A DNA stretch of 64,000 nucleotides from Sphingomonas sp. CL5.1 (GTDB lineage Bacteria; Pseudomonadota; Alphaproteobacteria; Sphingomonadales; Sphingomonadaceae). Positions 45,471 through 54,721 of the stretch are shown here, piece after piece. Numbering within the stretch: the first letter of the stretch is position 1; each line of letters starts with the position of its first letter. Where the stretch lies: NCBI RefSeq assembly GCF_013344685.1, contig NZ_CP050137.1, positions 1,430,001 to 1,494,000 of the forward strand. Reading direction: 5' to 3'. The notes under the pieces are model-generated. The model was not told the origin of the DNA, did not search any database, and saw only the letters and a program-made list of their open reading frames with translations. Made by a program: the position numbers and the translations under genes.

Positions 45471-46661
45471 TCACAGCACGCGCACCGGCATTTCGTGATT
45501 GCCCTTGAACATCAGCCCGTCGCGCGGCGTCGGCTCGCGCGCCAGCTCGATCGTGGTGATCCGGCGCATCAGCATTTCGAAGGCGATGCGCCCTTCCAGC
45601 CGGGCCACGGCCTGACCAAGGCACAAGTGGAAGCCGGCGCCGAAGGCAAGATGCTGCCTGGCGTTCTCACGCGTGATGTCGAGGCGATCGGGGTCGGCGA
45701 AGACGGACGGATCGCGATTGGCGGCCGCGAGCGACAGGATCAGGAAGGTGCCCCTGGGAACGGCGGTCGCGCCGAACGTCACGTCGCGCGACGTTTCCCG
45801 GAACAGCACGTAAACCGACGGATCGTAGCGCAGGAATTCCTCCACGGCGTTGACGGTCAGGTCCGGCCGCTCGCGCAGCAGGCGCATCTGGCCGGGATCG
45901 CGGATCAGCGCGAGCATGCCGTTGCCGAGCAGATGGGTGGTGGTCTCATGGCCGGCGACGAGCAGGGTGATGGCCCCCCAGATCACCTCCTGCGCGCTGA
46001 TCTTCTCCTCATTGGCCGCCTCGATCAGCGTCGAGATCAGATCCTCGCCAGGATGCCTCCGCCGTTCCGCCGCTATCCCGTCCAGATAGTCGTACAGGTT
46101 CGCGGTCGCGGTTTCCGCCCGCTCCGCTTCGCCGGGATCGGCGGACAGCTCGAGGCCCGCGAGCAGCGCCGCCGACCAGTGCTCGAACAGATGCTGGTCG
46201 GCCAGCGGGATGTCCAGCATCCGGCAGATGATCGCCACCGGCAGCGGCAGGGCGAAATCATGGATGAAATCGCATTCGCGGCTTTCGATCATCCGGTCGA
46301 TCAGCGCGTCGCAGCTTTTCCGCATGTCGGGGGCGAGCTGCTCGACCCGCCTGGGCGCGAAGGCTCGCGCCATCGCGCGCCGAAACCGGGTATTGTCGGG
46401 CGGGTTGAGGCCGATCATGTTGTTGCGCGCGAACGCCTCGGACATGCTGCCCGGCCTGCGGCGCGCGACCGACGCCTCGGTCGGGCGGCGAAAGGATTCG
46501 AGATCGGTGAGCGCCCGTTTGACATCGTGATAGCCGCACAACAGGTAGCGGCCGTCATCCAGCGCGGTGACGGGCTGGGTTCGCAGAAGGTGCCGATAGA
46601 TCGCGATGCTGTCGCGACGGAACTCGCGCGATGTCGGATCGATCCGGACGGGCGTGTTCAT
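45471..46661 (-). CDS. Cytochrome P450
   Basis: The 396-residue soluble class I bacterial P450 has I-helix VAGHETT (236-241), E275-x-x-R278 in VEEFLRYDP and heme-binding FGAGFHLCLGQAVARLEG with Cys347. It needs ferredoxin and reductase partners not encoded nearby. The substrate is unknown. ATG 46661 follows a G-rich SD; the frame is open another 34 codons upstream without support. It stands alone. Confidence 0.94.
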   Translation of the reverse strand: MNTPVRIDPTSREFRRDSIAIYRHLLRTQPVTALDDGRYLLCGYHDVKRALTDLESFRRPTEASVARRRPGSMSEAFARNNMIGLNPPDNTRFRRAMARAFAPRRVEQLAPDMRKSCDALIDRMIESRECDFIHDFALPLPVAIICRMLDIPLADQHLFEHWSAALLAGLELSADPGEAERAETATANLYDYLDGIAAERRRHPGEDLISTLIEAANEEKISAQEVIWGAITLLVAGHETTTHLLGNGMLALIRDPGQMRLLRERPDLTVNAVEEFLRYDPSVYVLFRETSRDVTFGATAVPRGTFLILSLAAANRDPSVFADPDRLDITRENARQHLAFGAGFHLCLGQAVARLEGRIAFEMLMRRITTIELAREPTPRDGLMFKGNHEMPVRVL

Positions 46662-46764
46662 CAGCCCCTCTCCCGCTATTTGCTTAGCTAGCGAATGATA
46701 TGATTGCCCGACCGGACTGTCAAATATCCACGTCGCCACGGATGCAAGCCGCTGTTCGCACACG

Positions 46765-46801
46765 AAAAACGGCCGCGCCGGGCGGTCCCCGGCGCGGCCG
46801 T
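46765..46801 (-). terminator. Rho-independent terminator of the M16 peptidase operon
   Basis: A perfect 14-bp stem (46769-46782 with 46788-46801, 5-base loop) reads on the minus strand into TTTTCG. It lies just past the stop of the small protein at 46824, ending the M16/small-protein transcript. Confidence 0.85.
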
Positions 46802-46823
46802 GCTTCGCCGGCTCCGTGCGCGC

Positions 46824-47120
46824 TTACGCCGAGCGCGTGCCGTTCATCGGGAAGCTGCCGAACGCGCCCGCGCCGACCGTGCCGGTCAGCGTGTCGCCGT
46901 CGATCGTCGCCTTCATGTCCAGCGTCATCGGCATCGGCACGGTCATCTGCTGCTTCCAGGTCAGCGTGTTGCCGTCGACCTCGCCCGAAATGTCGGACGA
47001 GCCCATCGCGCCGGCGGCGGTGCCGGTGAAGGCCGCGCCGTCGCTCTTCACGGTGAGGGTGGTCTTCTGATCGCCCAGCGGGGATTTCACGGTGACGTCG
47101 TAGGTGCCATCAACGGCCAT
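46824..47120 (-). CDS. Small beta-rich hypothetical protein downstream of M16 peptidase
   Basis: The 98-residue protein consists of short alternating strands (GTYDVTVKSPLGDQKTTLTV, GEVDGNTLTWKQQMTVPMPM, IDGDTLTGTVGAG) and resembles a small lipocalin- or streptavidin-like barrel. No signal peptide is seen. ATG 47120 has AGGAG 8 bases upstream and overlaps the M16 gene by 11 bases. Function unknown. Confidence 0.75.
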   Translation of the reverse strand: MAVDGTYDVTVKSPLGDQKTTLTVKSDGAAFTGTAAGAMGSSDISGEVDGNTLTWKQQMTVPMPMTLDMKATIDGDTLTGTVGAGAFGSFPMNGTRSA

Positions 47121-49941
47121 TGGCGCTCTCCTGCTTCTCGTCCGTGATGGACGTCGCGGTGATGACCTCGACCGGCAGGCCGAGCGAGTCAAGCTGCGGC
47201 CGGACGATCTTCGCATCGCCCGCGACGATCCACACGAAGCGATCGGGCACGATCACCCGCCTTGCCGTAGCGTCCAGCTCGTCGCGGGTCAGCGCGCGAT
47301 ATTTCCGCGTGATCGTCGCGTAATAATCGTCCGGCCGGCGATAGAGATCGTTCGCCTGCATCGCGCCGAGCACCGCGCTCGATGTTTCGAAATTGCCGGC
47401 GAGCGAGCGAGTCGCGTCGGCGACGGTGCGGTCGAACTCCGCCTGCGTCAGCGGCTTCGTGGTGACGAAGGCGGAAAGGTCGGCGCGCAGCGCGGCGATC
47501 GACGCCCCGGTCTTGTCCGCCTGCACCGGCGCGCTGACGACATAAGGCGCGGCGAAGGCGTTGCGCATGAAATTGCCCGAGACGCCATAGGACCAGTGCT
47601 TGTCCTCGCGCAGGTCCATATTGAGCCGGCCGAGGAAATCGCCGCCCAGCGCGTCGTTCATGGTGATCGCGGGGAGCAGGTCGTCGGTGCCGCGCAGCCC
47701 GGTGCGCAGCCCGCCCGAGATCAGCGATTGCGGCGAATCCGGCCGGTCGATCAGGATGATGCGCGGCGCCGGCAGGCTGCGGTCCTCGCGGAACAGCTTC
47801 TCGCCGGCCGCGCCGTCCATCCGCCAGTCGCCGAAGGCATGGTCGAGCACCGCCTTCACCTCGGCGAGCGGGCGATCGCTGACGACGAAGATCTTCGCCT
47901 TGTCCGGGCGCAGCCACGCCTGGCGGAAGGCGACGAGGTCGGTGCGGGTCAGCGTCACGACCGCCCTGGCGTCGCCGCTGCCGCGTCCCTTCGCGTAGGG
48001 ACTGCCCGCGCCATAGAGGATCGGCGGCAGCACGCGGCGGGTGAGGCCGGCCGGGTCGGTCAGCTCTTGCGCGATGCCGGCGAGGAGCTGGCCCTTGACG
48101 CGCGGCAGCTCGCTTTCGGGGAAGGCGGGCGCGCGGGCGATATCCGCCCATAGCGCCACCGCCGGGGCGAGATTGGCGCTCGGCGCGCGGAAGCTGATCG
48201 TCGTGCGATCCGCCGACGAGCCGGTCGCGATATCCAGCCCGAGCCGCTCCCCCGCCTCGGCGAGATGGATCGAATCGAGCGCCTTCGTGCCCTCGTCGAT
48301 CATCGCCAGCGTCAGCGTCTGGGTGCCGAGCTTGTCGGCGACGTCGGCGGCGGTGCCCGCGTCGAAGCTCAGCACGCCGCGCGTGATCGGCACGGTGGTG
48401 CGGTTGGCGTAGATCAGCTCGATCCCGTTGGCGAGCCGCGTGCGCTCCACCTGGGGGAAGGCGAGGTCCGCCACCGCGCCGGCCGGCGGGATCGGGCCGC
48501 GCGTGCCCTTGACCGGCGGCGTGGCGGCGGCGGGCGGCGGCGCTTTCGCCTCCGCCTCGGCATAATGATCGCGCTCGCCGGGCAGGACGGTCAGCGTATA
48601 GGCGGGGCGCCTGAGCCATTTGCGCGCCGCGTCGCGCACGGTTTGCGGCGTCTGCGCGGCAAGCGCCGCGAGCTGCTTCTTGTAGAAGCCCGGATCGTTC
48701 GAATAGAGTTCGCCCTCGGCCAGCGCCACGGCCTTGCCGCCGAAGCCGCCGACCTTCTCCAGCCCGCTGATGCGTCGCGAGACGGCGGTTGTCAGCACGC
48801 GCTGCACCTCGTCGGCGGTGGGGCCGTTCTTCGCGAGGTCCGCGACGATCTCGTCGAGCCGCTTCGACACCAATGCCGGATCGACGCCGGGGCTGACGAT
48901 CGCGTTGACGGTGAACATGCCGACCTGGGCGAAGGCGTCAGAATCCGCGCCGACGTCGACCGCGAGCTTCTCTTGCTTGACCAGCACGTTCTGCAACCGC
49001 GAGCTGGCGAGGCCGCCGAGCACCGCCGCCGCCACGTCGAGCGGGACGGAATCGGGGTCGTTCAGGCCGGGCACCGCCCATGCCTTGATGACCAGCGGCG
49101 CGGCCACGCGATCCTTGATTGTCTCCGATTTCGGGGCGGGGAGCGTCGGCACCTCGACCTTCGGCGGCACGCTTTTCGGGCCGGCGGGGATGGCGCCGAA
49201 ATATTTCTCGACCAGCGGCTTCGCGGTCGCGACGTCGATGTCGCCGGCAAGGACCAGCACCGCGTTGTTCGGCCCGTAATGATCGTGGAACCAGCCCTTC
49301 ACGTCGGCGAGGCTGGCCGCGTCGAGATCGGCCATCGAGCCGATCGTCGTATGGCCATAGGGATTGTCCGGCGGGAACAGCCCCTCGGTCAATTTGTAGC
49401 GGACGAGGCCATAGGGGCGGTTGTCGCCCTGCCTCTTCTCGTTCTGGACGACGCCGCGCTGCCTGTCGAGCACCGATTGCGTGATCGCGCCGGTCAGCCA
49501 GCCCATCCGGTCGCTTTCGAGGAACAGCGCGCGGTCCAGCGCCGATTTCGGCACCGTCTCGAAATAATTGGTGCGGTCGAAATAGGTGGTGCCGTTGAGA
49601 TCGGTCGCGCCTGCCTGTTTCAGCGGCTCGAAGAAATCGCCCGGCGCGTTCTCGCTGCCGTTGAACATCAGATGCTCGAACAGGTGCGCGAAGCCGGTCT
49701 TGCCCTTCGGCTCGTGCTTCGATCCGACGTCGTACCAGATGCTAACCGCGACCACCGGCGCCTTGCGATCGGTGTGGACCACCACGCGCAGGCCGTTCTT
49801 CAGCGTGAATTGCTGATAGGGAATGTCGATCGCGCGGACCAACTCGGAAACCGGCGCGGCCTTGCCGGCATCGGCCTGCGCGAAGGCGGCGGGGGAGATG
49901 AGCGCCAGCGCGATGGCGGCGCCGAGGGGCATGAAACGCAA
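47110..49941 (-). CDS. M16-family zinc metallopeptidase, two-domain, exported
   Basis: The protein has a signal peptide (PLGAAIALALISPAAFAQA) and two M16 halves. The first carries the inverted zinc motif H-x-x-E-H in FAHLFEHLMFNGS, with a downstream ligand Glu expected near 150. The second half lacks it and is structural. It is similar to PqqL/pitrilysin-like processing peptidases and should act in the periplasm. TTG 49941 is preferred because AGGAG lies 7 bases upstream; ATG 49932 is three codons downstream with poor spacing (943 or 940 residues). The next gene is cotranscribed. Confidence 0.9.
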   Translation of the reverse strand: MRFMPLGAAIALALISPAAFAQADAGKAAPVSELVRAIDIPYQQFTLKNGLRVVVHTDRKAPVVAVSIWYDVGSKHEPKGKTGFAHLFEHLMFNGSENAPGDFFEPLKQAGATDLNGTTYFDRTNYFETVPKSALDRALFLESDRMGWLTGAITQSVLDRQRGVVQNEKRQGDNRPYGLVRYKLTEGLFPPDNPYGHTTIGSMADLDAASLADVKGWFHDHYGPNNAVLVLAGDIDVATAKPLVEKYFGAIPAGPKSVPPKVEVPTLPAPKSETIKDRVAAPLVIKAWAVPGLNDPDSVPLDVAAAVLGGLASSRLQNVLVKQEKLAVDVGADSDAFAQVGMFTVNAIVSPGVDPALVSKRLDEIVADLAKNGPTADEVQRVLTTAVSRRISGLEKVGGFGGKAVALAEGELYSNDPGFYKKQLAALAAQTPQTVRDAARKWLRRPAYTLTVLPGERDHYAEAEAKAPPPAAATPPVKGTRGPIPPAGAVADLAFPQVERTRLANGIELIYANRTTVPITRGVLSFDAGTAADVADKLGTQTLTLAMIDEGTKALDSIHLAEAGERLGLDIATGSSADRTTISFRAPSANLAPAVALWADIARAPAFPESELPRVKGQLLAGIAQELTDPAGLTRRVLPPILYGAGSPYAKGRGSGDARAVVTLTRTDLVAFRQAWLRPDKAKIFVVSDRPLAEVKAVLDHAFGDWRMDGAAGEKLFREDRSLPAPRIILIDRPDSPQSLISGGLRTGLRGTDDLLPAITMNDALGGDFLGRLNMDLREDKHWSYGVSGNFMRNAFAAPYVVSAPVQADKTGASIAALRADLSAFVTTKPLTQAEFDRTVADATRSLAGNFETSSAVLGAMQANDLYRRPDDYYATITRKYRALTRDELDATARRVIVPDRFVWIVAGDAKIVRPQLDSLGLPVEVITATSITDEKQESANGR

Positions 49942-50017
49942 GCGGGAACTCCTGTGGATCGCTGCGAACGCTAGGGCCGCGACGAAGCGACGTAAAGCCG
50001 GCGAAAGAGCAGTTGAC

Positions 50018-50043
50018 TGCCACGGCAATGATTGCCAAGGCAA
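50018..50043. promoter_or_regulatory. Twin palindromes before the MarR gene, probable operator
   Basis: TGCCACGGCA (50018-50027) and TTGCCAAGGCAA (50032-50043) are two dyads with the same TGCC/GGCA half-sites. They directly follow a TTGACT hexamer and end 4 bases before the MarR start codon. This is the layout of an autoregulatory MarR operator. Confidence 0.55.
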
Positions 50044-50047
50044 CCAA

Positions 50048-50512
50048 ATGCACCCGTTCAACGAATCCAATTTCATTCCCGATTCGTCGCCGGGCTATCT
50101 TGTGCGGCTGATCAACCAGATGAGCATGGCCGGGCTGGAGCGGGCGCTGGCGGGGGAGGGGCTGAACGCCTCGCAGTGGATGGCGATGGTCTCGCTGCAC
50201 TTCCATTTCGCCGACACCTGCGCCGAGCTTGCCCGCCAACTCGCCCACGACAAGGGCGCGATGACGCGGCTGATCGACGCGCTGGAGGAGCGCGGCTGGG
50301 TGGAGCGGACGCGGGCGGAGGACGATCGCCGCATCGTCCGCCTCGCGCTGACGCCGGAGGGCTATGAAGTCGCGATGCGCGGGCGGCGCAAGGTGATCGA
50401 ATGCTGGAACCACTGGCTCGGCGACTGGAACGAGTCGGAGGTCGAGGCGCTGTTGGCGATGCTGCGACGGCTCAGGACATCGATGGAGAAGGCCGGGCCA
50501 TGCAACGCCTGA
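50048..50512 (+). CDS. MarR-family transcriptional regulator
   Basis: The 154-residue winged-helix protein has a recognition helix region (ELARQLAHDKGAMTRLIDAL) and wing (RGWVERTRAEDDRRIVRLAL, the family D-x-R-x motif). It probably represses the efflux operon that follows and is released by a drug-like ligand. Twin palindromes lie just upstream. It overlaps the outer-membrane factor gene by 13 bases and is divergent from the M16 gene. Confidence 0.92.
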   Translation: MHPFNESNFIPDSSPGYLVRLINQMSMAGLERALAGEGLNASQWMAMVSLHFHFADTCAELARQLAHDKGAMTRLIDALEERGWVERTRAEDDRRIVRLALTPEGYEVAMRGRRKVIECWNHWLGDWNESEVEALLAMLRRLRTSMEKAGPCNA

Positions 50513-51924
50513 CGACCATGAGGACGATTGGCGCGATGCTGATGGCCGGCGCCGCGCTGGCGGGTTGCACCCCGCCCGACACGCGCCCGGCGGTGAACGC
50601 GAAGGCGCCGGCCGATCTCGGCCTAGTCGGTGCGGCCGCCCCGGCGGTCGACGCGCAATGGTGGCGCGCGTTGGGCGACCGGCAGCTCGATCGCATCCTC
50701 GCCGACGCGCTCGCCGGCAATCCGACGCTCGACGCGGCGGCGGCACGGGTGCGGCAGGCGCAGGCGGCGCTTGCCTCGCGCCGGGCGGAGGATGGGCCGA
50801 ACGTGGCGTTCGACGCCAACGGCATGGAGCAGCGCCTGTCCGGCACCTATATCTATCCGCCGCCCTATGGCGGGACGGTGCGCTTCCTCGGCAACGTACA
50901 GGCCGGGCTGGCGTGGAACCTCGACCTGTTCGGGCGGCAGAAGGCGGCGATCGAAAGCGCGCGTGCCTCGACGCGCGCGGCGGCGCTGGACGCGGACGCG
51001 GCGCGTCTGATGTTGCAGGGCGCGATCGTCTCGACCTATCTGGAGGTGGTGCGCGCCGAACGGCAGGCGGCGCTGGCCGAGCGCACGATCGCGGCGCGCA
51101 ACCAGTCGCTGAAGCTGATCGACGTGCGCATCCGCAGCAACCTCGCCAGCAAGCTCGATCGCGAGGCGGCGAACACGCTGCTCGCGCAGGCCGAGCTGGC
51201 GCTGACCCGCGCCCATGCCGCGCGCGCGCTGGCGGTGAACGCGCTGGCGGCGCTGGCCGGGCGCGGGGCGGATTATCCGGCGACGATCGGGGCGACCAGC
51301 GTCGTGGCGGATACCGCGCTGCCGCTGCCCGCGACGATTCCTGCCGATCTGCTCGCCCGCCGCGCCGACATCGCGGCGGCGCAGGCGCGGATCGCGGCGG
51401 CGGCGGCGGGGCGGCAGGTCGCGCGGCGCGCTTTCTATCCGAACGTCAACATCTCCGCGCTTGCCGGGCTTCAGGCGCTCGGCCTCGGCAACATGTTCGA
51501 CATGGATTCGGGCGTGGCCGGGGGCGGGGCGGCGATCCATTTGCCGATCTTCGACAACGGGCGGCTCAAGGCCGATCTCGCCGGCGCCACCGCCGGGCTG
51601 GACCTCGCCGTCGCCGATTATAATGCGAAGGTGGTCGGCGCGGTGCGCGAGGCGGCGGACGCGGTGGCGAAGATCCGCGCCGCCGATGCCGAGCGCGCCA
51701 GGCAGGGCGATGTCGTGCGCGGCTATGCGGAGACGGCACGGCTCAACGGCATCCGCGTGTCGAGCGGCCTCGCCTCGCGGCTCGACCTGATCGACACCGA
51801 CGTGCGGCTGCTCGACGCGCAACTCGCCGAAACCAATCTCGCCATCGACGCGCTCGCCGCGCGCGCGCAGCTCGCCGAGGCGCTCGGCGGCGGCTTCGAT
51901 CCTTCACGGGACACCCAGCAATGA
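50500..51924 (+). CDS. NodT-family outer-membrane efflux lipoprotein
   Basis: The 474-residue TolC-fold channel has lipobox ALAGC (Cys about 25) and the NodT start DAQWWRALGDRQLDRIL. Two OEP repeats follow (NPTLDAAAARVRQAQAAL, AWNLDLFGRQKAAIESARAS, GRQVARRAFYPNVNISALAG). It forms the outer-membrane duct of a tripartite EmrAB-type pump. ATG 50500 lies inside the end of the MarR gene; ATG 50518 is also possible. ATGA overlap with the adaptor gene. Confidence 0.92.
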   Translation: MQRLTTMRTIGAMLMAGAALAGCTPPDTRPAVNAKAPADLGLVGAAAPAVDAQWWRALGDRQLDRILADALAGNPTLDAAAARVRQAQAALASRRAEDGPNVAFDANGMEQRLSGTYIYPPPYGGTVRFLGNVQAGLAWNLDLFGRQKAAIESARASTRAAALDADAARLMLQGAIVSTYLEVVRAERQAALAERTIAARNQSLKLIDVRIRSNLASKLDREAANTLLAQAELALTRAHAARALAVNALAALAGRGADYPATIGATSVVADTALPLPATIPADLLARRADIAAAQARIAAAAAGRQVARRAFYPNVNISALAGLQALGLGNMFDMDSGVAGGGAAIHLPIFDNGRLKADLAGATAGLDLAVADYNAKVVGAVREAADAVAKIRAADAERARQGDVVRGYAETARLNGIRVSSGLASRLDLIDTDVRLLDAQLAETNLAIDALAARAQLAEALGGGFDPSRDTQQ

Positions 51925-53114
51925 CCGACGCAGAGACTCCCGCTTCCACGAACGGCGCGCCGCCCGCCGCTGCCGATATCCCCAACGGCGGCAAGGCACG
52001 CACCCGCAAACGCCTGCTGACCGCGCTCGCGGTGATCGTGGCGTTCGCCGGGCTGGGCTGGCTGATCTTCGGCGTGCTGCTCGCACCGCCGTCGGAGGAG
52101 ACCGACGACGCCTATGTCGCGGGCGACGTGGTGGCGATCACCGCGCGCGACGCGGGCACGGTCGTCTCGCTGCACGCCGACAACACGCAGGCGGTGAAGG
52201 CCGGCGAGCCGCTGATCGACCTCGATCCGGCGACCGCCGACGTCAACCTCGCTTCGGCCGAGGCGGAGCTGGCCCGCGCGGTGCGCGCCACCCGCGCCGA
52301 TTTCTCCAAGGTCGGCGCGTCGGGCGCGGCGGTGATCCAGGCGGAGGCGCAGCTTTCGGCGGCGCAGGCGGATTATGGCCGCCGCAAGGCCGCCGCCGGC
52401 GCGGGCGCGATTTCCGGCGAGGAGCTGAGCCACGCGGCGGACGCGGTGAAGGTCGCCAGCGCGACGCTCAACCTCGCCCGCGCGCAGGAAGCGCAGGCGC
52501 AGAGCGCGGTGGCGGGCACCGCCGTCAACACCAATCCGGCGGTGATGACGGCGATCGCGGCCTATCGCCGCGCGGCGATCACGCGCAGTCACATGCACAT
52601 CGTCGCGCCGATCGATGGCGTGGTGGCGCAGCGTACCGTGCAGGTCGGCCAGCAGATCCAGGCCGGCACACCGCTGATGGCCGTGGTGCCGCTCAACCGC
52701 GTGTGGATCGACGCCAATTTCCGCGAGACGCAGCTGCGCGATCTGCGCATCGGCCAGCCGGTCAAGGTCGTGTCGGACATGTACGGCGGCAAGATCGTCT
52801 ACCACGGCCGCGTCGTCGGGCTGGGCGCGGGCAGCGGCAACGCCTTCGCGCTGCTGCCGCCGCAGAACGCCAGCGGCAACTGGATCAAGATCGTGCAGCG
52901 CGTGCCGGTGCGCATCGCGCTCGATCCGAAGGAGCTGGAGAAGAACCCGCTGCGCGTCGGCCTGTCGGTGACGACCACCGTGGACACCGCCGACCGTTCC
53001 GGCGCGCGGCTCGCGCAGCAGGCGGCGGCGCCCTATCGCGGCGACGTGGCGACCGACGCGAGCGATCCCGCCGTCGAGGCGCGCATCCGCCAGATCATCG
53101 CGGCGAACCGTTGA
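51921..53114 (+). CDS. EmrA-type HlyD-family efflux adaptor
   Basis: The 397-residue protein has a single N-terminal membrane helix (LLTALAVIVAFAGLGWLIFG). A lipoyl-like domain (DDAYVAGDVVAITARDAGTV) is split by a coiled-coil hairpin, then HMHIVAPIDGVVAQRTVQVG and the EmrA motif VWIDANFRETQLRDLRIGQP. It bridges the MFS pump and the NodT-type channel. Overlaps the channel gene by ATGA; 27 bases precede the pump gene. Confidence 0.93.
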   Translation: MTDAETPASTNGAPPAAADIPNGGKARTRKRLLTALAVIVAFAGLGWLIFGVLLAPPSEETDDAYVAGDVVAITARDAGTVVSLHADNTQAVKAGEPLIDLDPATADVNLASAEAELARAVRATRADFSKVGASGAAVIQAEAQLSAAQADYGRRKAAAGAGAISGEELSHAADAVKVASATLNLARAQEAQAQSAVAGTAVNTNPAVMTAIAAYRRAAITRSHMHIVAPIDGVVAQRTVQVGQQIQAGTPLMAVVPLNRVWIDANFRETQLRDLRIGQPVKVVSDMYGGKIVYHGRVVGLGAGSGNAFALLPPQNASGNWIKIVQRVPVRIALDPKELEKNPLRVGLSVTTTVDTADRSGARLAQQAAAPYRGDVATDASDPAVEARIRQIIAANR

Positions 53115-53141
53115 GCCGGCGCGGGTAAGGGGCCGATCGCC

Positions 53142-54692
53142 ATGGCAGACGCCGCCGCCGCTCCCGCCGGCCCGCCGCCGCTCCACGGCGCGCGGCTGGC
53201 GCTCGTCGCGATCGGGCTGGCGATGGGCACCTTCATGATGGTGCTCGACAGCACGATCGCCAACGTCTCGCTGCCGACGATCGCCGGCAACCTCGGCGTG
53301 TCGAGCGACAATTCGACATGGATCATCACCGCGTTCGCGGTCGCCAACGGCATCTCGGTGCCGCTGACGGGGTGGCTGATGCGGCGGTTCGGGGTGGTGC
53401 GGACCTTCTGCGTCTCCCTCGCGCTGTTCACGATCGCCTCGTTCCTGTGCGGCATCGCGTGGAGCCTGCCGTCGCTGATCGTCTTCCGCGTGCTGCAGGG
53501 CGCGGTGTCCGGGCCGATGATGCCGGGCAGCCAGGCGCTGCTCATTTCGGTCTTTCCGTCGCACAAACGCTCGCAGGCGCTCGGCATCTGGTCGATGACG
53601 ACGCTGGTCGCGCCGATCATGGGGCCGATCCTCGGCGGCTATATCTCCGACAATTACCACTGGAGCTGGATCTTCCTGATCAACGTGCCGATCGGCTTCG
53701 TCGTCGTCGGCATCTGCTGGCCGAACCTCGCGAAGCGCGAGACGCCGACCGTCAAGGCGCCGATCGACACGGTCGGGCTGGGGCTGCTGGTGGCGTGGGT
53801 CGGTTCGCTCCAGATCATGCTCGACCTCGGCAAGAACGCCGATTGGTTCAACGACCCGACGATCGTCGTGCTGGCCGTCGTCGCCGCGATCAGCTTCGTC
53901 GCGTGGCTGATCTGGGAGCTGACCGACGATCACCCGACGGTCGACCTGTCGCTGTTCGCCAACTGGAATTTCGCGATCGGCACGCTCGCCTTTTGCCTCG
54001 GCTATGCGGTGTTCTTCGCCAACATCCTGCTGATGCCGCTGTGGATGCAGACGCAACTCGGCTATACCGCGACCTGGGCCGGGCTGGTCGCCGCGCCGAG
54101 CGGGGTGGTGGCGGTGGTGCTGACGCCGTTCGTGGCGCGCGCGGCCGGGAAGGTCGATGCGCGCATCCTCGCGACGATCGCCTTCGTCGGCTTCGCGATC
54201 AGCTACTGGATGCGCTCCGGCTATACGACGACGGCGAGCTTCTGGGACTTCATGCTGCCGCTGCTGGTGCAGGGCGTGTCGATGGCGACCTTCTTCCTGT
54301 CGATGGTGACGATCTCGCTCGATCGCATCCCGCCGGAGAAGATCCCCTCGGCGACCGGCATCTCGAACTTCGCGCGCATCGTGGCGGGCGCCTTCGCCGC
54401 GTCGATCATCACGACCGCGTGGGACCGGCGCGAGGCGCTGCACCAGAGCCGGCTCGCCGAGGCGGTCGGCGACAACATGCCCTATCGCCTGTCGGTGGAG
54501 GGGCTGGCGCACATGGGCCTCGACGCGACGCAGGCCGCGGCGGCGGTGACGCGGCAGATGGTGGGGCAGGCGTATCTGCTTGCCTCGACCGACCTGTTCC
54601 GGCTCTCGGCATGGCTGTCTGCGGCGATGATCGTGGTGGTGTGGTTCACCCGCAAGCCCGCGCCGCACGACGGGCCGATCGCGGCGGACTAG
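53142..54692 (+). CDS. EmrB-type MFS drug efflux permease (DHA2 family)
   Basis: The 516-residue protein has fourteen predicted helices. DHA2 motifs are LMVLDSTIANVSLPTIAGNL (motif D1), WLMRRFGVVRTFCVSLALF (motif A-like) and RVLQGAVSGPMMPGSQALL. It exports hydrophobic drugs by proton antiport. It is last of the MarR-NodT-EmrA-EmrB operon, its stop 29 bases from that of convergent mnmA. Confidence 0.93.
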   Translation: MADAAAAPAGPPPLHGARLALVAIGLAMGTFMMVLDSTIANVSLPTIAGNLGVSSDNSTWIITAFAVANGISVPLTGWLMRRFGVVRTFCVSLALFTIASFLCGIAWSLPSLIVFRVLQGAVSGPMMPGSQALLISVFPSHKRSQALGIWSMTTLVAPIMGPILGGYISDNYHWSWIFLINVPIGFVVVGICWPNLAKRETPTVKAPIDTVGLGLLVAWVGSLQIMLDLGKNADWFNDPTIVVLAVVAAISFVAWLIWELTDDHPTVDLSLFANWNFAIGTLAFCLGYAVFFANILLMPLWMQTQLGYTATWAGLVAAPSGVVAVVLTPFVARAAGKVDARILATIAFVGFAISYWMRSGYTTTASFWDFMLPLLVQGVSMATFFLSMVTISLDRIPPEKIPSATGISNFARIVAGAFAASIITTAWDRREALHQSRLAEAVGDNMPYRLSVEGLAHMGLDATQAAAAVTRQMVGQAYLLASTDLFRLSAWLSAAMIVVVWFTRKPAPHDGPIAAD

Positions 54693-54721
54693 GGGCCGTC
54701 AGAACTGGATGTTGATCGGCC

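Noticed and set aside
51723..54668. A 981-codon open frame on the minus strand
   Set aside because: It is antisense to three recognised efflux genes, with Arg/His/Asp-rich low-complexity translation and no motifs.
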